Shown here: in pieces, positions 9,537 to 19,034 of the stretch
Layout of the letters: each line of letters begins with the position of its first letter
Numbering within the stretch: the stretch's first letter is position 1
NCBI RefSeq assembly: GCF_019351435.1
Contig: NZ_JAHWYN010000002.1
Location: 62,001-126,000, forward strand
Length of the DNA: 64,000 nt
Origin: Flavobacterium taihuense
Lineage (GTDB): Bacteria; Bacteroidota; Bacteroidia; Flavobacteriales; Flavobacteriaceae
Direction: 5' to 3'
Made by a program: the position numbers and the translations under genes
Notes under the pieces: generated by a model
The model's input: only the letters and a program-made list of their open reading frames with translations
What the model was told of the DNA's origin: nothing
Databases searched by the model: none

Positions 9537-11771
9537 ATGAAAAATAAAATAATCAAATTATCCTTTTTTTCAATGTTATTGGTTACAGGATACAATGCGA
9601 ATTCACAAACTGTTAAAAGTACAAAAGTCAAAGAATCTATTGTGGCAAAATCTTTAACTTCAAAAAACGATGCCGAAATCGACAAGCTGATTTCAAAAAT
9701 GACGCTGGAAGAAAAAATAGGAATGTTGCATGGTAACAGTATGTTTGCTAATGGAGGAGTAAAACGTTTAGGCATTCCAGAATTAAAAATGGCCGATGGA
9801 CCATTAGGGGTTCGTGAAGAAATTTCTCGTGATAGTTGGGCTCCTGCGGGATTAACTAATGATTTTGCGACTTATTACCCGGCAGATGGAGCTTTGGCTG
9901 CTACTTGGAATCCTTCGTTGGGGTACACCTTTGGTAACAGTGTAGGGCAGGAATTGAGAGCCAGAGATAAAGATATGTTGCTTTCGCCGGCAATTAATAT
10001 CGTGAGAACTCCTCTTGGAGGAAGAACGTATGAATATATGACCGAAGATCCATTTTTAAATAAAAAAATGGCTGTACCCGTGGTTATTGGTTTACAGGAT
10101 AACGATGTAATGGCTTGCGTAAAACACTTTGCCGCCAATAATCAGGAAACAAATCGTGATTTTGTTGATGTTCAAATGGACGAGCGTACGCTTCGTGAAA
10201 TTTATTTGCCAGCATTCGAAGCTGCTGTAAAAGAAGGGAAAGCCTATAGCATAATGGGGGCTTATAACAAGTTTAGAGGTGAATATTTATGCGAAAACGA
10301 TTATATGTTAAATAAAGTATTGCGTGACGAATGGGGTTTCAAAGGTGTTGTTGTTTCCGATTGGGCTGCGGTACATTCCACAGTAAAATCCTTAAACAGC
10401 GGTTTGGATATCGAAATGGGAACGCCTACAACAAAGTTCAACGAATTTTTCTTGGCCGATAGATTAATTGCAGCTGTCAAAGCTGGAGAAATTTCAGAAA
10501 CCGAAATTAATAAACACGTAAAAAGAATATTAGGAGTCTTATTTCAAGTAAAAGCAATGGGCGGTAAAGACCGCGTTAAGGGAAGCATTGCAACCGAAGC
10601 TCATTACCAAGATGCCTATAAAATTGCAACAGAATCAGTGGTTTTGTTGAAAAACGATAACAACGCTTTGCCTTTGAAACTGGATGGTGTGAAATCCATT
10701 GCAGTAATTGGAAATAATGCAACGAAGAAAAACGCTTTGGGCGGATTTGGCGCAGGAGTTAAAACAAAAAGAGAGGTTACACCTTTGGACGGATTGAAAA
10801 GCAAATTGCCAAGCTCAATCAAAATCAACTATGCCGAGGGATATTTAGAGCGTTATGAAGAAAAAAAGGTTGGTAAATTAGGGGATATTACAATGAATGG
10901 TCCTGTAACCATTGACCAATTGGATCCTGCTAAATTGCAGGAAGCTATTGAAGCTGCTAAAAATTCAGATGTTGCAATTGTTTTTGCAGGTTCCAACCGT
11001 GATTATGAAACAGAAGCCTCTGACCGTAGAAGTCTAAAGTTGCCATTTGGACAAGAGGAATTGATTCAAAAAGTATTGGCTGTAAACCCAAGAACCATTG
11101 TGGTTATGGTTGCAGGAGCGCCTTTTGATATTGATGAAATAGGTAAAAAAACGGATGCTTTAGTTTGGAGCTGGTTCAATGGTTCTGAAGGAGGAAATGC
11201 CTTAGTAGATGTATTATTAGGAAAAGTAAATCCGTCGGGTAAATTGCCTTGGACAATGCCTAAAAACATTATGGATTCACCGGCACACGCTACAAACAGC
11301 TTCCCTGGAGGGAAAACTGTTGACTATGCGGAAGGAATTTTAGTTGGATACCGTTGGTTTGACACCAAAAAAATTGAACCTCTTTATCCTTTTGGATACG
11401 GATTGTCATACACCTCTTTTGCTTTCGATAATGCTAAAACAGATAAAAAAGAATACACAGCCGATGAAACAATTGCAGTTTCAGTAACGGTTAAAAACAC
11501 AGGGAAAGTAGACGGAAAAGAAGTTGTTCAATTGTACGCTTCAAAATCGGATTCACAAATTACCCGTGCTGCCCAAGAATTGAAAGGATTCCAAAAAGTA
11601 TTGGTTAAAACTGGAAATTCTGCAACAGTAACAATCAAAGTTCCGGTAAAAGAGTTGGCTTATTACAATGTGGAAACTAAAAAATGGACAGTAGAGCCTG
11701 GAAATTATACTTTGAAATTGGGAAGTTCTTCTCGTGATAGTAAGAAAGAAGTAATCGTAACCATTAAGTAG
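9537..11771 (+). CDS. GH3 beta-glucosidase
   Basis: This 744-residue protein has an N-terminal signal sequence (MKNKIIKLSF..., cleavage near NANSQ). It has the full GH3 layout: barrel, alpha/beta sandwich and FnIII-like C-terminal domain. The nucleophile motif VVVSDWAAVH puts the catalytic aspartate at Asp275. The form SDW is the classic one for beta-glucosidases. The likely job is trimming non-reducing-end glucose from oligosaccharides once side chains are gone. It differs clearly from the upstream GH3 in its active-site motif, so the two are not a recent duplication. Confidence 0.9.
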   Translation: MKNKIIKLSFFSMLLVTGYNANSQTVKSTKVKESIVAKSLTSKNDAEIDKLISKMTLEEKIGMLHGNSMFANGGVKRLGIPELKMADGPLGVREEISRDSWAPAGLTNDFATYYPADGALAATWNPSLGYTFGNSVGQELRARDKDMLLSPAINIVRTPLGGRTYEYMTEDPFLNKKMAVPVVIGLQDNDVMACVKHFAANNQETNRDFVDVQMDERTLREIYLPAFEAAVKEGKAYSIMGAYNKFRGEYLCENDYMLNKVLRDEWGFKGVVVSDWAAVHSTVKSLNSGLDIEMGTPTTKFNEFFLADRLIAAVKAGEISETEINKHVKRILGVLFQVKAMGGKDRVKGSIATEAHYQDAYKIATESVVLLKNDNNALPLKLDGVKSIAVIGNNATKKNALGGFGAGVKTKREVTPLDGLKSKLPSSIKINYAEGYLERYEEKKVGKLGDITMNGPVTIDQLDPAKLQEAIEAAKNSDVAIVFAGSNRDYETEASDRRSLKLPFGQEELIQKVLAVNPRTIVVMVAGAPFDIDEIGKKTDALVWSWFNGSEGGNALVDVLLGKVNPSGKLPWTMPKNIMDSPAHATNSFPGGKTVDYAEGILVGYRWFDTKKIEPLYPFGYGLSYTSFAFDNAKTDKKEYTADETIAVSVTVKNTGKVDGKEVVQLYASKSDSQITRAAQELKGFQKVLVKTGNSATVTIKVPVKELAYYNVETKKWTVEPGNYTLKLGSSSRDSKKEVIVTIK

Positions 11772-11796
11772 CATTCACATCCTTTATAATTTGAAA

Positions 11797-11828
11797 CCAG
11801 AATCTGCATTTTTTTTTGTGGATTCTGG
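11797..11828. terminator. hairpin between GH3 and GH5 genes
   Basis: An 8-bp stem (CCAGAATC / GATTCTGG) encloses a T-rich loop. It falls in the 89-bp gap after the GH3 stop codon. There is no good T-tract after it, so it is more likely an intercistronic hairpin than a full terminator. Confidence 0.4.
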
Positions 11829-11860
11829 ATTAACTAACCATAAAACCAATAATTGCGAAA

Positions 11861-13366
11861 ATGAAAAACACAGTAAACAATCGATTATTTAGAATCCTTT
11901 TATGTATCCCTTTTTTAGGTCTTTGTGCTTGTAGTTCCGATTCAGGGACAGATAAAAAGCCAGAAGCAATAACGCTTTCAGCAGATACTAACAAAATTGA
12001 TTTTCAAACTAAAGGGAATGCAGCTGCTGTCAAAGTAACCACCAATGCAACAGCTTGGACAGTGACTACTTCAGATGCTTCTTGGATACAGTTGAGTCTG
12101 CTTACAGGGGGAACAGGTACAACAACATTTAATATAACAGCGTCTGAGAATACTGCTACAGCAACAAGAACCGCTATAATTACTATCAGTTCCAATCAAG
12201 CTGTATCTGTACAAATTTCGGTTTCTCAACTTGGCGCAGCTCCAGTTGTAATCACGATTCCAAGTTACAATACCAGTCCGCTTCCGGCTGATGCAACAGG
12301 AATGACGAGTAATGCCGTAGAACTTGCCGCTAAAATCAAATTAGGATGGAATATTGGGAACACACTTGAAGCTACAGGAGGAGAAACTGCTTGGGGAAAT
12401 CCAAAAGTTACTAAAGCATTGATTGATTTGGTTAAAGCAAATGGTTTTAATGCGATTCGAATTCCGTGTTCTTGGAATCAAAACATGACTAATTCCACCA
12501 CTGCAGAAATAAGTACAGCATGGTTGAATCGAGTAAAAGAAGTAGTTCAGTATTGTATTGACAATGATATGTATGTCATCGTTAATATTCACTGGGACGG
12601 CGGATGGCTTGAAAATAATGTTACCGAAGCTAAAAAAGTAGAAAATAATGCAAAGCAAAAAGCGTTTTGGGAACAAATAGCAACACAGTTACGTGGTTTT
12701 GATGAACATTTACTTTTTGCAAGTGCCAATGAACCTAACGTTGACAATGCAACTCAAATGGCTGTTTTAACATCGTATCACCAGACGTTTATTGATGCAG
12801 TGCGTTCTACAGGAGGTAAAAATGCAAACCGTGTGTTAATTGTTCAAGGACCATCTACAGATATTGAAAAAACAAACAAATTAATGTTGACTTTGCCTAC
12901 TGATAAAGTGACTAGTCGTATGATGGTTGAAGTACACTATTATACACCTTATCAATTTTGTCTAATGGACAAAGATGCTGATTGGGGTAAAATGTTCTAC
13001 TATTGGGGAGCCAATTATCATTCTGCAACTGATCTAACACGCAATCCAACTTGGGGAGAAGAAGCCGATTTGGATAAATTTTTCCTTTCTATGAAAACGC
13101 AATTTGTAAGTAAAGGTATTCCGGTAATCTTAGGAGAGTTTGGAGCTATTAGACGTGATTTAACTGGCGATGCACTGACTTTGCACCTCAATTCAAGAGC
13201 TTATTACTTAAAATATGTTGTAAAACAAGCTAAAGCTAATGGTCTAATTCCGTTTTATTGGGATGCAGGAAATATGGGAGTAAATACAATGTCTTTATTT
13301 AATAGAACAAATAATACGGTTTATGATCAGCAAGCATTAACTGCTTTGCAGGACGGATTGAAGTAA
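11861..13366 (+). CDS. BACON-GH5 endo-glucanase lipoprotein, likely endo-xyloglucanase
   Basis: The 501-residue product begins with a lipoprotein signal (lipobox-like LGLCAC, Cys about residue 23-25), so it is membrane-anchored and possibly surface-exposed. Residues about 35-130 form a BACON domain. The GH5 catalytic domain follows from about residue 150: NIGNTLEATGG, NIHWDGGW, acid/base Glu291 in SANEPN, VHYYTPYQF, and nucleophile Glu426 in LGEFG. These features resemble subfamily GH5_4. The same domain order is known for the Bacteroides ovatus surface endo-xyloglucanase BoGH5A. It probably makes the first cuts in the polymer. The GH5_4 subfamily is a judgement by eye. Confidence 0.88.
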   Translation: MKNTVNNRLFRILLCIPFLGLCACSSDSGTDKKPEAITLSADTNKIDFQTKGNAAAVKVTTNATAWTVTTSDASWIQLSLLTGGTGTTTFNITASENTATATRTAIITISSNQAVSVQISVSQLGAAPVVITIPSYNTSPLPADATGMTSNAVELAAKIKLGWNIGNTLEATGGETAWGNPKVTKALIDLVKANGFNAIRIPCSWNQNMTNSTTAEISTAWLNRVKEVVQYCIDNDMYVIVNIHWDGGWLENNVTEAKKVENNAKQKAFWEQIATQLRGFDEHLLFASANEPNVDNATQMAVLTSYHQTFIDAVRSTGGKNANRVLIVQGPSTDIEKTNKLMLTLPTDKVTSRMMVEVHYYTPYQFCLMDKDADWGKMFYYWGANYHSATDLTRNPTWGEEADLDKFFLSMKTQFVSKGIPVILGEFGAIRRDLTGDALTLHLNSRAYYLKYVVKQAKANGLIPFYWDAGNMGVNTMSLFNRTNNTVYDQQALTALQDGLK

Positions 13367-13468
13367 TTTCAGAGTTGCTATGTTGTTGAGATTCTATGAT
13401 TCTAAGTTTTGTTAAGACTAAGTATCATTGAATACCAGTAGCTTAGAGCCTTTTTAAAGATAAAAAAA

Positions 13469-15418
13469 ATGAAAAAAAGTATAGTATTTCTTTTTCTGAT
13501 TTCTTGCATAATGGCAAGTGCCAATGTTCGAATGCCTTTGTTGTTTTCTGACGGAATGGTTTTGCAGCGCAACAAAGTGATTCCGGTTTGGGGTTGGGCC
13601 GACGCCAATGAAAAAGTGGAAGTTCACTTTAATAAGCAAACCAAAACCATTACTGCCGACGCAACCGGAAAATGGATGGTAAAATTAGATTCGGAAAAAG
13701 CAGGAGGACCTTTTGAATTAACCGTTAATGGGAAAAACAAAATTGTCATCAGCAATGTTTTGGTTGGCGAAGTCTGGATTTGCTCGGGACAATCCAACAT
13801 GGAGTTTCAGGTGTATAAAACAATGAATTCTCAAGCAGAAATCAGCGATTCAAATTACCCGATGATTCGTCATTTTGGAGTAGCCCAAGATTTAAGTGGT
13901 ACTCCAAAAGAAGATTTAAAAGCAGGAAAATGGGAAGTGAGTAACAAAGAAACCGTTGGGAATTTCACGGCTATTGGCTATTATTTTGCTAAAAAATTAT
14001 ATGCAGAATTAAAGATTCCAATCGGGATTATTAATACCTCTTGGGGAGGAACCAATGTAGAAACCTGGACAAGCCATGAAGCTTTTCAAAAAAGCGATGA
14101 ATTCAAGGATATGATTGCCAATGTGCCTTGGGTTAATATGGATGCGATTTTTGAAACTTACAAAAAATCACTTTTAGACAATATTCAAAAAATTCAAGGT
14201 TTTGAAGTAACTGATGTCAATCAGGATCAATTTAAAAATTCAGATTTTAAAGATGCCAACTGGCCAGAAATAAAAGTTCCTTCTCTTTGGGAAAATCAAC
14301 AAATCGGAAATATTGATGGCGTTGTCTGGATGCGAAAAACTATTATTTTATCTGCAGAGCAAGCCAAAAAAGAAGCCGTTTTGTATTTGTCTAAAGTTGA
14401 TGATGAAGACCAAACCTTTGTTAATGGTGTACAAGTGGGAACCAACAATATTTGGGAAGTAAAAAGGGTTTATAAAATTCCTGTTGGTGTTTTAAAAGAA
14501 GGATCAAACGTAATTGCTGTTAAAATAACTGATTATACTGGAGGCGGAGGTATCTACGGAGATCCAGCTGATTTGAAAATTGATTTCAAAGATGCAGCTG
14601 TTGCGCTTGATGGATTATGGAAATTCAATGTGGTAAATGTAAAAATTTCCGTTTCACCAAACAGTTATCCTTCGTTATTGTATAATGCGATGGTCAACCC
14701 ATTAATTCCTTATGCTTTTGAAGGGGTTTTATGGTACCAGGGCGAAGCGAATGTTTGGAGAGCCAATCAATACAAAAAAGCATTTCCTCTAATGATTACC
14801 GATTGGAGAACCAAATGGAATCAAGGAAACTTTCCTTTCTATTTTGTGCAATTGTCAACTTTTGATGAGTTTGGCGGAAACAGTACAAAAGGAAGCCGTT
14901 GGGCAGAACTTCGCGAAGCACAAACCGAAACCTTGAAAGTACAAAACACAGGGATGGCAGTAACTACTGATATTGGAAATGCAAAAGATATTCACCCGAC
15001 AAACAAGCAAGATGTTGCAAAACGTTTAGCATCTATTGCCTTGAATGATATTTATGGTAAAAAACAAGTTTGCAGCGGACCAATGTACAAATCAATGGAA
15101 ATCAAACAAAACCAAATTATCCTAACTTTTGATAAAATCGGTAGTGGATTATTAAGTTCGGATAATTCACAAAACGTAAAAGGTTTTGAAATTGCAGGTG
15201 CCGACAAAGTTTTTTATTCCGCGAAAGCGATTATCAAAAACAATAAAATAATAGTTTCCAGTGAAAATGTAAAAAATCCTGTGGCAGTTCATTACGGATG
15301 GGCTGACGATGACACGGAAATAAACCTTTTCAATAAAGAAAAATTCCCTGCATCCCCTTTCAGAACCGATGATTGGGAAATGATTACGGCCAATGAAAAA
15401 TATAGTATTAGTAAGTAA
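13469..15418 (+). CDS. SGNH-type acetylesterase, CE20-like (sialate O-acetylesterase family)
   Basis: This 649-residue exported protein has a signal peptide ending near MASA. SGNH motifs are visible: catalytic Ser109 in CSGQSNM, the QGEAN block, and Asp507/His509 in KDIHPTNKQD. Between about residues 260 and 370 a GH2-like jelly-roll domain (around VNGVQVGTNNIW) is inserted into the esterase fold. That insertion is the hallmark of the CE20 xyloglucan acetylesterase described in Xanthomonas. In this cluster it would remove acetyl groups that block glycosidases on xyloglucan side chains. Annotation pipelines usually call such proteins sialate O-acetylesterase. Confidence 0.85.
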   Translation: MKKSIVFLFLISCIMASANVRMPLLFSDGMVLQRNKVIPVWGWADANEKVEVHFNKQTKTITADATGKWMVKLDSEKAGGPFELTVNGKNKIVISNVLVGEVWICSGQSNMEFQVYKTMNSQAEISDSNYPMIRHFGVAQDLSGTPKEDLKAGKWEVSNKETVGNFTAIGYYFAKKLYAELKIPIGIINTSWGGTNVETWTSHEAFQKSDEFKDMIANVPWVNMDAIFETYKKSLLDNIQKIQGFEVTDVNQDQFKNSDFKDANWPEIKVPSLWENQQIGNIDGVVWMRKTIILSAEQAKKEAVLYLSKVDDEDQTFVNGVQVGTNNIWEVKRVYKIPVGVLKEGSNVIAVKITDYTGGGGIYGDPADLKIDFKDAAVALDGLWKFNVVNVKISVSPNSYPSLLYNAMVNPLIPYAFEGVLWYQGEANVWRANQYKKAFPLMITDWRTKWNQGNFPFYFVQLSTFDEFGGNSTKGSRWAELREAQTETLKVQNTGMAVTTDIGNAKDIHPTNKQDVAKRLASIALNDIYGKKQVCSGPMYKSMEIKQNQIILTFDKIGSGLLSSDNSQNVKGFEIAGADKVFYSAKAIIKNNKIIVSSENVKNPVAVHYGWADDDTEINLFNKEKFPASPFRTDDWEMITANEKYSISK

Positions 15419-15424
15419 TTATAA

Positions 15425-15538
15425 GGGCGTGACCCCATTTACAAAAGGCGCTGTTCAGTAAACTGCTTATTGTGCGCCTTTCGTAAATGCGGTCGGGCTA
15501 TCCGCACTACTTCGGTAGTTTGCTGTTATCCCTCACGC
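15425..15538 (+). repeat. structured intergenic repeat, copy 2
   Basis: It has the same ends as copy 1 (GGGCGTG at the left, CCTCACGC at the right) and the shared core GGTCGGGCTATCCG. A second hairpin (CATTTAC...GGCGC / GCGCC...GTAAATG) is inserted in its left half. The right half ends in a short stem (CTACTTCGGTAG). It fills most of the gap between the acetylesterase and GH95 genes. Confidence 0.75.
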
Positions 15539-15580
15539 ATCTGAAGTGCAAATAAGATCTTTCATATAAATAAATAATAC

Positions 15581-17989
15581 ATGAAATCAAATCTTTTAAA
15601 AAAACTGTTTCTAGTATTCATCTGTTCGTCTTTTGGCGGAAAAGTTGTTGCACAATCCAATCATATTCTATGGTACAACCAACCGGCCGATTATTTTGAA
15701 GAAAGCTTAGTTTTGGGAAATGGAAAAATGGGAGCGACGGTTTTTGGAGGTGTCAATACGGAAAAAATTTATTTGAACGACATCACGCTTTGGTCGGGAG
15801 AGCCCGTAAATGCCAATATGAATCCTGAAGCTTACAAAAATATTCCCGCCATTCGCGAAGCATTAAAAAACGAGGATTATAAGTTGGCCGACGAATTAAA
15901 CAAAAAGATTCAAGGAAAGAATTCCGAATCGTATGCGCCATTGGGAACTATGGAGATTAATAATTTTCAGGAAGGAAAAGTTTCCAATTATTACAGGGAA
16001 CTGGATATTTCCAATGCAACTTCCAAAGTCAGTTATGAAATTGATGGCGTAAGATATACGCGCGAATATTTTGTTTCGGCTCCAGACCAAATTATGATCA
16101 TCAAATTGACAAGCAGTAAAAAGGGAGCTTTGAATTTTGATATCCATTCGAGTAGCTTGCTAAAATCGAACGCCGAAGTAAAAGACAATATTCTTTCAAT
16201 GAACGGTTTTGGACCAATTCATGAAAACCCGGGATATGCTGTTCCGCTTTCCTTTATTTTGGAAAAGGAAAGAGGAACGCGATTTACAAGTTTGATAAAA
16301 ATTAAAAATACAGACGGCACAGTTGTAAGCACTGCCAGTAGTTTGGGACTAAAAGACGGAACTGAAGCTATAATTTATGTTTCAATATCAACCAGTTTTA
16401 ATGGTTTTGACAAAAATCCATATACTGAAGGATTAAATAGCAAAGCAAATGCTTCATCCAATTTAAACAAGGCATTTACAAAATCGTTCGATAAATTAAG
16501 GCAAGCTCACATTTCTGATTATCAAAAATTCTTCGATAGGGTAAGTTTAAGTTTAGGAAAAACCGCCGCACCGAATTTACCGACTGACGAACGTTTGTTG
16601 CGCTACTCAGATGGGAAAGAAGATAAAAATCTGGAAATCTTATATTTTCAGTATGGGCGCTATTTGCTGATAAGTTGTTCCAGAACCAAAGGTGTTCCTG
16701 CTAATTTGCAAGGACTTTGGAACCCACACTTAAATGCGCCTTGGAGCAGTAATTACACCATGAATATCAATTTGGAAGAGAATTATTGGCTTGCCGAAAA
16801 TACCAATCTTTCCGAAATGCATACACCTCTTTTGAGTTTCATAAAAAATCTTTCAGTAACGGGTAAAGTGACCGCCAAGACTTTCTATGGAATAAATGAA
16901 GGTTGGGCTGCTGCCCATAATTCAGATATTTGGGCTATGACAAATCCAGTTGGAGTTTTTGGAAACGAAGATCCTGTGTGGGCTTGTTGGAATACAGCAG
17001 GAGCATGGTTAAGCACGCATATTTGGGAGCACTATATTTTTAGCCAAGACAAAAATTATCTAAAAAACGAAGGGTATCCGATTATGAAAGGGGCTTCTGA
17101 GTTTTTTTTGCAATGGATGGTTACGGACAAAAACGGAAGCTTAATCACTTCGCCATCAACTTCTCCAGAAAACAAATACAAGACCCCAGATGGTTTTATA
17201 GGCGCAACATTGTACGGAGGAATGGCAGATTTGGCTATGATACGCGAATGTTTTGATAAAACCATTAAAGCGTCCAAAGTTTTAAATGTGGATGCTGAAT
17301 TTAGTGCAAAACTAGAGACGGCGCTTTCCAAATTCTATCCTTATCAAATTGGTAAAAAAGGAAACCTTCAGGAATGGTATTTTGATTGGAATGATGAAGA
17401 TCCTAAACACCGTCATCAGTCGCATTTGTTTGGTCTTTTTCCTGGAGACCACATTACACCATTAAAAACGCCTGAATTGGCCAAGGCTTCGAGAGCTACT
17501 TTGGAAATAAAAGGTGATGAAACGACGGGTTGGTCAAAAGGATGGCGTATTAATCTTTGGGCAAGACTTTGGGACGGTAACCGTGCTTACAAAATGTATC
17601 GCGAACTGCTTCGATACGTAGATCCAGATGGAAAGAAAACGGAGAATCCAAGAAGAGGAGGAGGAACGTACCCCAATTTGTTCGATGCTCATCCTCCGTT
17701 TCAAATTGACGGGAATTTTGGTGGAGCTGCAGCCGTTGCCGAAATGCTGGTCCAGTCAAATGAAAATGAAATCCAATTACTTCCAGCCTTACCAGACGCT
17801 TGGGATAGTGGAAGTGTGAAAGGAATTTGTGCCAGAGGAGGTTTTGAAATTTCGATGGAATGGAGTGCAAAAATGCTAAAGAAAGTTTCGGTATTCTCTA
17901 AAAACGGTGGAAAAACAACGCTGATATGTGGGAATAAAAAACAAGACATTACTTTAAAAAAAGGTCAGAAGACAGAAATAGTTTGGTAA
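15581..17989 (+). CDS. GH95 alpha-L-fucosidase
   Basis: The 802-residue product has a signal peptide ending near VVAQS. GH95 signatures run through the length: the N-terminal ILWYNQPA and ESLVLGNGKMGA, the MNIN motif (Asn395, Asn397), Glu530 in STSPENK, HRHQSHLFGLFPG, and Asp710 in QIDGNFGG. These match the Asn, Glu and Asp active-site residues of the inverting 1,2-alpha-fucosidase AfcA. The expected reaction is removal of alpha-1,2-fucose from galactose, the terminal unit of fucosylated xyloglucan side chains. GH95 also includes some alpha-galactosidases, so substrate is likely but not certain. The gene converges with the Gfo/Idh gene. Confidence 0.92.
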   Translation: MKSNLLKKLFLVFICSSFGGKVVAQSNHILWYNQPADYFEESLVLGNGKMGATVFGGVNTEKIYLNDITLWSGEPVNANMNPEAYKNIPAIREALKNEDYKLADELNKKIQGKNSESYAPLGTMEINNFQEGKVSNYYRELDISNATSKVSYEIDGVRYTREYFVSAPDQIMIIKLTSSKKGALNFDIHSSSLLKSNAEVKDNILSMNGFGPIHENPGYAVPLSFILEKERGTRFTSLIKIKNTDGTVVSTASSLGLKDGTEAIIYVSISTSFNGFDKNPYTEGLNSKANASSNLNKAFTKSFDKLRQAHISDYQKFFDRVSLSLGKTAAPNLPTDERLLRYSDGKEDKNLEILYFQYGRYLLISCSRTKGVPANLQGLWNPHLNAPWSSNYTMNINLEENYWLAENTNLSEMHTPLLSFIKNLSVTGKVTAKTFYGINEGWAAAHNSDIWAMTNPVGVFGNEDPVWACWNTAGAWLSTHIWEHYIFSQDKNYLKNEGYPIMKGASEFFLQWMVTDKNGSLITSPSTSPENKYKTPDGFIGATLYGGMADLAMIRECFDKTIKASKVLNVDAEFSAKLETALSKFYPYQIGKKGNLQEWYFDWNDEDPKHRHQSHLFGLFPGDHITPLKTPELAKASRATLEIKGDETTGWSKGWRINLWARLWDGNRAYKMYRELLRYVDPDGKKTENPRRGGGTYPNLFDAHPPFQIDGNFGGAAAVAEMLVQSNENEIQLLPALPDAWDSGSVKGICARGGFEISMEWSAKMLKKVSVFSKNGGKTTLICGNKKQDITLKKGQKTEIVW

Positions 17990-19024
17990 AAAAAAACAGA
18001 GGTACTCATTTAGTAGCACCTCTGTTTTTCTTTTGATGTAGAATCGGTTCCCTATTATTTGATCCATAACCCAACTGGTATGTGTTGCTGTAACTCCACT
18101 GGATGGATGTTTAGAATTTCCTAAAAGATGTTCCCGCATTTGTTCTACATGATACAATTGAATGTTTTCAGGATGCTCTATTTGGTGACTTGATTCACCT
18201 TTTTCCGTATTAAGAATTAATGGGGTATTTTCAAAAACTGAAAATGTGATTTTACCTTTACTGCCATAAATTTCAACTACATCTTCCCGTTCAAAAGCGC
18301 CGAAATTCCAACTACCGCTACCTGTTATTCCAGATTCGTGAAGCCAGTAGGCGGATGCAGCATCTTTGGAAGTGTACAACCCTTGTTGATTGAGACTAAT
18401 TCCATGAACTTCTTTTATGGTTCCAAAATAATGAATAAACAAGTCCAATCCGTGACTGGCCAAATCATCGAAATAGCCACCAGTGGCGATTGTTTTGTCG
18501 GTTCTCCAGTTGTATTCGCCTGAGCGATCTTGATCTGTTGTTGGTTTGCTCAAATGCCAGCGGATGTGTCTCACATCTCCAATAGTTTTCGAATCAATCC
18601 ATTTCTTTATTTGCTCAAATCTTGGTAGTGTTCGTCTGTAATAGGCAACGAATAAAGGAATGTTTTTCGCTTCAAAAGCTTCGGTGAGACTCAAACAATC
18701 GTGGAAATTGGGTGCCAAAGGTTTTTCGATACAGCATGGTTTTCCAGCCTCAGCTACTTTTAATCCATATAATTTATGGGTATCAGGTGGAGTAGCAATA
18801 TATATGGCGTCAACTTCAGGATCATTGATCAGTTCGTCCGCATTTGTGTAATATTTGTTTATTCCATGTCTTTTGGCATAATCCGCCGCTTTTTCTGCAT
18901 CTCTGCGCATTATTGCTTTTATGGTAAAACCGGCTGTTTTTTGATAGGCTGGACCACTTTTTAATTCCGTGACATTGCCACAACCAATAATTCCCCAACG
19001 TATTGTTTTGGTGATTTTACTCAT
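17954..19024 (-). CDS. Gfo/Idh/MocA-family NAD(P)-dependent oxidoreductase
   Basis: The 356-residue product (start chosen at the ATG giving MSKITKTIRW) opens with a Rossmann dinucleotide motif (GIIGCGN) and has the family's EKP motif (CIEKPLAPN). The C-terminal alpha/beta domain is present. Family members oxidise or reduce sugars and cyclitols; the substrate here is unknown. There is no signal peptide. The last 31 residues are odd: they run through the terminator hairpin and overlap the end of the GH95 gene by 36 bp. A normal member would end near HTSWVMDQIIG. The gene starts 10 bp after the DsbA-like gene. Confidence 0.85.
   Translation of the reverse strand: MSKITKTIRWGIIGCGNVTELKSGPAYQKTAGFTIKAIMRRDAEKAADYAKRHGINKYYTNADELINDPEVDAIYIATPPDTHKLYGLKVAEAGKPCCIEKPLAPNFHDCLSLTEAFEAKNIPLFVAYYRRTLPRFEQIKKWIDSKTIGDVRHIRWHLSKPTTDQDRSGEYNWRTDKTIATGGYFDDLASHGLDLFIHYFGTIKEVHGISLNQQGLYTSKDAASAYWLHESGITGSGSWNFGAFEREDVVEIYGSKGKITFSVFENTPLILNTEKGESSHQIEHPENIQLYHVEQMREHLLGNSKHPSSGVTATHTSWVMDQIIGNRFYIKRKTEVLLNEYLCFFLPNYFCLLTFF
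17992..18029. terminator. bidirectional terminator between GH95 and Gfo/Idh genes
   Basis: A 12-bp stem (AAAAACAGAGGT / ACCTCTGTTTTT) with a short loop gives an A-run on one side and a T-run on the other, so it can stop transcription from both directions. It starts 2 bp after the GH95 stop codon. It also lies inside the open frame of the convergent Gfo/Idh gene. Confidence 0.85.
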
Positions 19025-19034
19025 ATTTATTGTA

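Noticed and set aside
9537..11771. Recent duplication of the two GH3 genes
   Set aside because: The two proteins differ in the nucleophile motif (CTDGG versus VSDWA) and throughout the sequence, so they are old, separate branches.
15896..17949. Several open frames of 80-110 codons on the strand opposite GH95
   Set aside because: They lie fully inside a well-conserved gene and show no recognisable family or start context.
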